From the IMG/VR virus record IMGVR_UViG_3300007512_002515, positions 62,001-126,000 of that record: DNA of 64,000 nt. The stretch is one strand, 5' to 3'. The position numbers and the translations under genes were made by a program. Numbering within the stretch: the stretch's first letter is position 1; each line of letters starts with the position of its first letter. The notes beneath the pieces are model-generated. The model did no database searches. It saw only the letters and a list, made by a program, of their open reading frames with translations, and was not told where the DNA came from. Shown piece by piece: positions 58,999 to 64,000 of the stretch. Origin of the DNA: a virus.

Positions 58999-61506
58999 AT
59001 GACATATGACTATAAAACGGCGGTCGAAAAATCGCTGGCTTATTTTGGTGGTGATGAGTTAGCTGCTAATGTCGTTGTAACGAAATATCTTTTGATGAAT
59101 AAAGATGGTGAGTATCTTGAAGCCACACCTAACGATATGCACCGTCGTCTCGCAAAAGAATTTCACCGGATTGAAGCGAAATATGAGAACCCACTAACTG
59201 AAGAAGAAATATTTGATTTGTTGAAGGGATTTAAGAAGATAATCCCCCAAGGCTCTCCCATGGCTGGAATTGGTAACAATACCAAATTACAGTCTATCTC
59301 GAATTGTTTTGTCATTCCAGCGCCCGAAGACAGTTATGGGGGAATTCTTTCAACAGACCAAAGACTCGTTCAGATTGCCAAGCGCCGCGGCGGTGTTGGT
59401 TTTGATATAAGCACAATTCGACCAAAGGGCCTTTCTACTGCTAACGCTGCAAAGACTACCGACGGAATTGAGGTCTTCATGGATCGCTTTTCTAATTCGT
59501 GTCGAGAGGTTGCGCAAGGTGGCCGCCGCGGCGCATTGATGCTTACGATATCTGTTCATCATCCTCAAATTCGTGACTTTATAAAAATCAAGAAAGACCT
59601 TAAAAGAGTGACAGGTGCGAATATTTCTATTCGTGTAACTGATGAGTTTATGGAAGCAGTTCAATCAAGCTCAAATGTACATTTACGTTGGCCTGTAGAG
59701 AGCAAAGAGTGCACGATATCAGAGTACGTTGACGCAAAAACGCTTTGGCATGAAATTATAGAGTCAGCTCATGCCACCGCTGAACCCGGATTGTTGTTTT
59801 GGGATACGGCAAAAAAGATGACTCCTTCTGATATTTACGCTAACGAAGGTTTTTCATCGTGCTCCACAAACCCTTGCGGCGAGATTATTTTGTCTCCTCA
59901 TGACAGCTGCAGATTGATGCTTGTGAACTTGACAAGCTTCGTAAAGAAAAAGTGGAAGTCTAATGCAAAATTTGACTTCGCTTCATTCGGCAAAGTGGTT
60001 CAAAAAGCTCAACGCTTAATGGACGACATGATCGATATTGAGATTGAGCAAGTTGAAAAGATTCTTAAGAAGATTGAGGCCGATCCAGAGTCTGGCGAGG
60101 TAAAGCAAATCGAGAAAGACTTGTGGACAAATATCCAGACGATGGCTGTTCTAGGGCGTAGAACTGGCCTTGGAATCACGGGACTTGGTGATACTTTAGC
60201 AATGCTGGGTGTACAATATGGTAGCAAAAAAAGCATCAAGCTCACTGAAGAAATATATCGAGCGCTAGCGGTTAATGCGTACTATTCATCTGCTGTCTTG
60301 GCAAAAGAACGCGGTGCGTTTCCTGCGCACGATCACGCCAAAGAGGATGGTCATCCATTTTTAGAGAGAATTTGGAAAGAAAATCCAGAAATTAAGGAAA
60401 TGAATAAGGAATTTGGTCGCCGAAATATTTCAATAACTACGACGGCCCCAGCCGGATCAGTTTCTGTACTGACACAAACAACTTCCGGTATCGAGCCAGC
60501 TTATATGCTACACTATACACGTCGTAAAAAAATTACAGGTCAAGACGAGGCTGCTAGTGTGGATTTTGTTGATGATAGTGGCGATAAGTGGCAAGAATAT
60601 ACAGTTTATCATCATGGATTTAGAGAGTGGATAGAACATTCGGCATTTCGCAGCGATGATGATCCTGAAGAGATGGTCGAACTGAGTCCGTATAAGTGTT
60701 CAACAGCCTCAGAAATTGATTGGGTTGCAAAAGTGAGAATGCAGGCAGCTGCTCAAAAATGGGTATGTCATGCAATCTCTAATACGACAAATCTTCCCGC
60801 AGATATAGACATTGAGACCGTTAAAGATGTTTATATGACTGGTTGGGAGCTAGGGTGCAAGGGTATCACTGTATATCGTGATGGTTCACGAACTGGTGTT
60901 TTGGTCGCGAAAACAGAGGAAGAAGTTGACCCCCGGGAAAGTGAAAAGATCATCATAAAATCAGCTCCCAGAAGGCCTGAAATATTAGACTGTGATATTC
61001 ACCAGGCAAACATTAAGGGTGAGGCCTGGACGTTACTAGTGGGGTTAATGGACGGTGTTCCCTACGAAATTATTGGTGGTCTTGCGGAATATGTGGAAAT
61101 TCCACGACGCTATATCACTGGTCAAATTCGGCGTCGCCCTCGTAAGTCAATGCCTTCGAAATATGATTTAATTTTTGGGCAGAATGGTGACGAGATGACC
61201 ATCAAGGACATTGTTAAGGTTTTTGATAACCCCAACCATTCGGCATTTACAAGGACAATTTCGTTAGCATTACGCCATGGCGTCCCGACCCAGTATTTGG
61301 TGGAGCAATTATTAAAAGATAAAGATGCGGATTTATTTTGTTTTTCAAAAGTCATTGCACGGTGCTTGAAGAAATATATCGCAGATGGTACAAGGGCTAG
61401 CAATGGCGTACTTGAGTGTGATTGTGAAACACCAGAAGACTGTAATGTTGTTTATCAAGAGGGCTGTGCGACATGCTTGACATGCGGCATGGCGAAGTGC
61501 GGATAG
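58999..61506 (+). CDS. nrdJ: Adenosylcobalamin-dependent ribonucleotide reductase (class II)
   Basis: I place the start at ATG 58999, after AGGGAG, not at the ATG 39 bases earlier that lies inside the helicase gene; this gives 835 residues. The catalytic barrel is complete: ISNCFVIPAP with the first redox Cys, RRGGVGFDIS, NPCGEIILSPHDSCRLMLVN with the thiyl Cys and second redox Cys, and TTAPAGSVSVLTQTTSGIEP. The C-terminal part (about 650-790) is the TSCPD-type domain, then a Cys-rich tail (CATCLTCGMAKCG) that takes electrons from thioredoxin. It makes deoxynucleotides from ribonucleotides without oxygen or iron, but needs host B12. Confidence 0.92.
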   Translation: MTYDYKTAVEKSLAYFGGDELAANVVVTKYLLMNKDGEYLEATPNDMHRRLAKEFHRIEAKYENPLTEEEIFDLLKGFKKIIPQGSPMAGIGNNTKLQSISNCFVIPAPEDSYGGILSTDQRLVQIAKRRGGVGFDISTIRPKGLSTANAAKTTDGIEVFMDRFSNSCREVAQGGRRGALMLTISVHHPQIRDFIKIKKDLKRVTGANISIRVTDEFMEAVQSSSNVHLRWPVESKECTISEYVDAKTLWHEIIESAHATAEPGLLFWDTAKKMTPSDIYANEGFSSCSTNPCGEIILSPHDSCRLMLVNLTSFVKKKWKSNAKFDFASFGKVVQKAQRLMDDMIDIEIEQVEKILKKIEADPESGEVKQIEKDLWTNIQTMAVLGRRTGLGITGLGDTLAMLGVQYGSKKSIKLTEEIYRALAVNAYYSSAVLAKERGAFPAHDHAKEDGHPFLERIWKENPEIKEMNKEFGRRNISITTTAPAGSVSVLTQTTSGIEPAYMLHYTRRKKITGQDEAASVDFVDDSGDKWQEYTVYHHGFREWIEHSAFRSDDDPEEMVELSPYKCSTASEIDWVAKVRMQAAAQKWVCHAISNTTNLPADIDIETVKDVYMTGWELGCKGITVYRDGSRTGVLVAKTEEEVDPRESEKIIIKSAPRRPEILDCDIHQANIKGEAWTLLVGLMDGVPYEIIGGLAEYVEIPRRYITGQIRRRPRKSMPSKYDLIFGQNGDEMTIKDIVKVFDNPNHSAFTRTISLALRHGVPTQYLVEQLLKDKDADLFCFSKVIARCLKKYIADGTRASNGVLECDCETPEDCNVVYQEGCATCLTCGMAKCG

Positions 61507-61510
61507 TGAT

Positions 61511-61906
61511 ATGAGTTATTCAGGTAAAGTTATAGACCATTTTGAGAACCCAAAAAATGTAGGAAGCTTCGATCAGGATGACCCTAGTGTTGGTACTGGG
61601 ATTGTAGGCGCTCCAGCTTGCGGTGATGTAATGAAGCTTCAACTTAAAATTAGCGACACCGGCATTATCGAGGATGCCAAATTTAAAACTTTTGGTTGCG
61701 GTTCTGCAATTGCATCCACCTCGTTAATAACTGTATGGGTCAAAGGAAAAACGCTGGAAGAAGCCTCAGAGATAAAAAATACTGATGTTGCAAAAGAGCT
61801 TTGTTTACCACCAGTAAAGATCCACTGCTCTGTGTTGGCAGAAGACGCGATTAAAGCTGCAATAGAAGACTATAGGAGAAGAAGTGCACTGGACATCAAA
61901 AATTGA
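61511..61906 (+). CDS. iscU: IscU iron-sulfur cluster scaffold protein
   Basis: The 131-residue product is a full-length IscU. All functional residues sit at the E. coli positions: Cys37 and Asp39 in GAPACGD, Cys63 in FGCGSA, His105 and Cys106 in IHCS. The LPPVK motif at 99-103, by which the HscA chaperone releases the cluster, is intact. Comparison with my memory of E. coli IscU shows most residues unchanged, so it is a recent acquisition from a proteobacterium with an ISC system, or under strong selection. No IscS, HscA or Fdx gene is in the window, so it must use host partners. It lies five bases after the reductase gene and overlaps the ClpP-like gene. Confidence 0.93.
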   Translation: MSYSGKVIDHFENPKNVGSFDQDDPSVGTGIVGAPACGDVMKLQLKISDTGIIEDAKFKTFGCGSAIASTSLITVWVKGKTLEEASEIKNTDVAKELCLPPVKIHCSVLAEDAIKAAIEDYRRRSALDIKN

Positions 61907-62486
61907 TAATAAAATTGAAAAAGTTGAGCTAAGAAAAAGCCCGGTCATTGTAAGAGTTAATAAATTTGACGAAGAATCAGCAAAAAAGTTTAACGATGAA
62001 ATGGCTTTAGCACATAACACTGGACAAGATGTGATTCCAGTTGTTATTGATTCGTACGGAGGACAAGTTTACAGTTTGATGGCGATGATAAGCGCAATAA
62101 AGAATGCTGAAATACCCGTCGCTACGATCGTCGAAGGAAAAGCGATGTCCTGTGGTGCGATTCTTTTTTCATTCGGTGAAGAGGGTCGCCGTTTTATGGA
62201 CCCCAATGCAACAGTGATGATTCATGATGTGTCGTCAATGGACATGGGGAAAGTAGAAGAATTAAAGGCTGGCGCAAAAGAAGCAGATCGTCTAAACGGT
62301 ATTGTATACAAGATGATGGCTCAAAATTGTGGCAAGAAAGACGATTATTTTATGAAGATTGTCGACAAGAAGAAACACGCAGACTGGTTTCTGGATGCTA
62401 AAGAAGCAAAGAAGCATGGGCTTGCAAATCACCTCCGTGTTCCAAAGCTTTCTATAACGGTCGAAGTTAATATCGAGATGGAGTAA
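61884..62486 (+). CDS. ClpP-like serine protease (family S14)
   Basis: The start is GTG 61884, five bases after AGGAG, inside the iscU end. The 200-residue product has the ClpP triad: Ser89 in GKAMSCGAI, His114 in MIHDVSS and Asp167 in HADWFLDAKEAKKHGL; the oxyanion Gly pair lies in DSYGGQVYS. The length equals cellular ClpP (about 200). The phage already has a gp21-type protease for head maturation, so this enzyme probably has another task, such as degrading host proteins or altering host Clp activity. No ClpX or ClpA is encoded here; residues for docking a Clp ATPase cannot be judged by eye. Confidence 0.87.
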   Translation: MHWTSKIDNKIEKVELRKSPVIVRVNKFDEESAKKFNDEMALAHNTGQDVIPVVIDSYGGQVYSLMAMISAIKNAEIPVATIVEGKAMSCGAILFSFGEEGRRFMDPNATVMIHDVSSMDMGKVEELKAGAKEADRLNGIVYKMMAQNCGKKDDYFMKIVDKKKHADWFLDAKEAKKHGLANHLRVPKLSITVEVNIEME

Positions 62487-62490
62487 GGAA

Positions 62491-63450
62491 GTGGATAAAG
62501 ACTTTTATAATAAATCTAGCTCTGATAGTCTGGGGTGGGAACCGTCTTGGTTCGGGTGTGAAGAGTTTAATAACGATCTAGTAAAAGCCGTCAAGGAGTG
62601 GCAGAAATCATACGGTTTAACAGCGGATGGTCTTGTTGGCCCAATGACGTATAGAAGGCTCTGGACCGAAAGGGAGACGAACATTACTGATTGGATGGAT
62701 GCGTTACCATTAAAACGAACCTATCGAGATGGAGACAAGCACATCGTCCACAACGGGCACTTTATTCCCATAGAGTGGGACAAAGTAATTTTGTGGGATG
62801 AGTCTGATGGGTTCAAATCAAAAGACGGGTGCTACACAAGCTATGCCGGAAAGCCCGATCGTAAACCAACGATGTTTGTCAACCATTGGGACGTATGTCT
62901 CAGCGCAGAATCGTGCGCAAAGGTTTTGAATAAGCGTGGAATATCAGTACACTTTCTTATTGATAATGACGGTACCATTTTTCAGATGCTAGATACGCAG
63001 CATAAGGCATGGCATGCTGGAATTCCTCGCTACGAAGGTGGGAACTCAAAGGGAATTGGCGTCGAAATTTCTAATGCATATTACTTGAAATATCAAGACT
63101 GGTATACTAAACAGGGTCTAGGGAAAAGACCGGTTCAAGAACATGGTTATGTGCATGGAAGAACATTACCTCCGTTTACAGACTTTTATCCTGTCCAACT
63201 TGAGGCCCTTAAGGCTCTTTGGAAAGCGATACACACTGGAATTGGAATACCCTTAGATTATCCTAAGAATGTAGAAGGTCACATCGAAACAGGGGTGCAC
63301 AAAGAGTGTGAGCGAGGAAAATTTCACGGTTTTTGTAACCATTATAATTTCACTCGCGGAAAGATAGATTGTGCCGGATTAGATTTACCGAAACTGCTAC
63401 AAGATGTTGCTGCTTCTCCTGCTTATTGTATCGATAAAGAACGAGGATAA
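62491..63450 (+). CDS. Endolysin: peptidoglycan-binding domain plus amidase
   Basis: The start is GTG 62491, shortly after AAGGA. The N-terminal domain at about 28-60 is of the PG_binding_1 type (VKAVKEWQKSYGLTADGLVG). An Amidase_2/PGRP-like domain follows at about 125-305, with His in FVNHWDV, the core VHFLIDNDGTIFQMLD, HAGIPRYEGGN and VGVEIS-type strand (KGIGVEISNAYY), and the zinc ligands His and Cys in ETGVHKECERGKF, as in T7 lysozyme. It would cut between muramic acid and alanine for lysis. There is no signal peptide, so a holin is needed; none is evident in the window. A tail-associated lysin is the alternative. Confidence 0.85.
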   Translation: MDKDFYNKSSSDSLGWEPSWFGCEEFNNDLVKAVKEWQKSYGLTADGLVGPMTYRRLWTERETNITDWMDALPLKRTYRDGDKHIVHNGHFIPIEWDKVILWDESDGFKSKDGCYTSYAGKPDRKPTMFVNHWDVCLSAESCAKVLNKRGISVHFLIDNDGTIFQMLDTQHKAWHAGIPRYEGGNSKGIGVEISNAYYLKYQDWYTKQGLGKRPVQEHGYVHGRTLPPFTDFYPVQLEALKALWKAIHTGIGIPLDYPKNVEGHIETGVHKECERGKFHGFCNHYNFTRGKIDCAGLDLPKLLQDVAASPAYCIDKERG

Positions 63451-63454
63451 GATA

Positions 63455-64000
63455 ATGCCAGCATGTGATGGAAAGCTTTTTAAAAAATTTAAGCGGGGCT
63501 CCGCTTTTGTTGAGACAGGGGCATATCTTGGCGAGGGCGTGCAAGCTGCACTAAGGGCTGGGTTTGATAAAATCTGGACCGTTGAATTATCTGAGTCGCA
63601 GTACAAACATGTAGCCAAGAAATTTTGCGATAATGAAAAAGTTGTATGTTTATTTGGAGACTCGAGAGACCTTCTTGGGGAGATGCTGTTAAAGTGTAGA
63701 GACATGGACCCACTGATTTGGCTTGATGCACATGGCGGTCAATCAAACACGGGGGATATTACAATGCAAGATATGATTCCGCTTGAGTGTGGTATTATCA
63801 ATAATGTGATGGAAAAACGAAGTTTTACGATTTTAATCGATGATTTCGGCTACAGTAACGACAAGACTCTCCTAGAAGAAAATTGGATTGTTAAAGAAGT
63901 AAGAAGAATCTGGCCTGATGCTATTATTACTAGGGAAGACGGTTGCGGCGATCATCGCGGGGGATACCGGACTATGCCCGGTTTTGTCTTAGCAGTGCGT
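63455..64000 (+). CDS. FkbM/class I methyltransferase-like protein, 3' end missing
   Basis: The frame begins at ATG 63455 four bases after the lysin stop and stays open to the window end (182 codons). It reads MPACDGKLFKKF, FVETGAYLGEGVQAALRAGF and DKIWTVELSESQY, the pattern of a SAM-binding loop followed by the acidic residue that ends strand 2; later LIWLDAHGGQ and FTILIDDFGY fit strands 4 and 5 of the Rossmann fold. Similar proteins occur in marine phages, often near glycan-modifying genes. The substrate is unknown; without the C-terminus the assignment stays at fold level. Confidence 0.6.
   Translation, partial: MPACDGKLFKKFKRGSAFVETGAYLGEGVQAALRAGFDKIWTVELSESQYKHVAKKFCDNEKVVCLFGDSRDLLGEMLLKCRDMDPLIWLDAHGGQSNTGDITMQDMIPLECGIINNVMEKRSFTILIDDFGYSNDKTLLEENWIVKEVRRIWPDAIITREDGCGDHRGGYRTMPGFVLAVR

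Noticed and set aside
61511-61906. Reading the IscU-like gene as NifU of nitrogen fixation
   Set aside because: NifU has extra ferredoxin-like and C-terminal domains; this protein is a single IscU domain with the LPPVK motif of the ISC system.
1-64000. tRNA genes, CRISPR arrays, integrase, attachment sites or insertion sequences
   Set aside because: I saw no cloverleaf, no regularly spaced repeats, no recombinase and no transposase. The gaps are short and filled by promoters, terminators and ribosome sites.

Overview
This window is a one-strand stretch of a large tailed-phage genome (Caudoviricetes, contractile-tailed, distantly T4-like). Every gene I can support reads left to right. Gene order and protein signatures match the T4 head, neck and tail core: terminase large subunit, portal, prohead protease, scaffold, major capsid, neck proteins, sheath terminator, sheath, tube, gp26-like baseplate protein, tape measure and hub. 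Several small structural proteins look like families common in marine T4-like viruses. The host is probably a proteobacterium, because the phage carries an IscU that looks very close to the proteobacterial type. Naming the exact host would need searches I cannot run.

Layout. Bases 1-11320: large virion proteins of the outer tail, baseplate or fibres, the first cut by the window edge. Bases 11321-16594: a nucleic-acid island with a RuvC-like resolvase, a DnaG-type primase, a fused SbcD-SbcC (gp47-gp46) nuclease/ATPase and two small proteins. Bases 16604-27740: DNA packaging and head (TerL, portal, core protein, protease, five small head-region proteins, scaffold, capsid), closed by a strong terminator. 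Bases 27849-39369: neck, tail terminator, two tandem full-length tail-sheath paralogues, tube, a second terminator and a gp26-like baseplate protein. Bases 39370-51497: a small assembly-chaperone-like frame, the tape measure, hub proteins and a LysM-like wedge protein. Bases 51535-61506: replication and nucleotide metabolism. A minimal family A polymerase, a separate DnaQ-type 3'-5' exonuclease and a separate FEN-type 5' nuclease together make a Pol I split into three genes; with them are a gp32-like SSB, a UvsX/RecA recombinase, a DnaB-type helicase and a B12-dependent ribonucleotide reductase. Bases 61511-64000: an IscU scaffold, a ClpP-like protease, a peptidoglycan amidase and a truncated methyltransferase-like gene.

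The most notable points are: (1) the three-way split polymerase; (2) a complete IscU with all ligand residues and the HscA-binding LPPVK motif; (3) two tandem sheath genes; (4) a T7 run at the end of the gp26-like gene after which a conserved-looking frame lacks its own start codon, suggesting programmed frameshifting; (5) five tandem repeats of about 70 residues, each a hydrophobic hairpin, inside the tape measure; (6) a motif YATANTTAAR placed 14-23 bases before seven genes, a candidate late promoter; and (7) short basic amphipathic helices with LxE sites on several small proteins, possible capsid-targeting tags cut by the gp21-like protease.

I found no tRNA, CRISPR array, insertion sequence, integrase or antisense gene. 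No gap without a gene exceeds about 160 bases.
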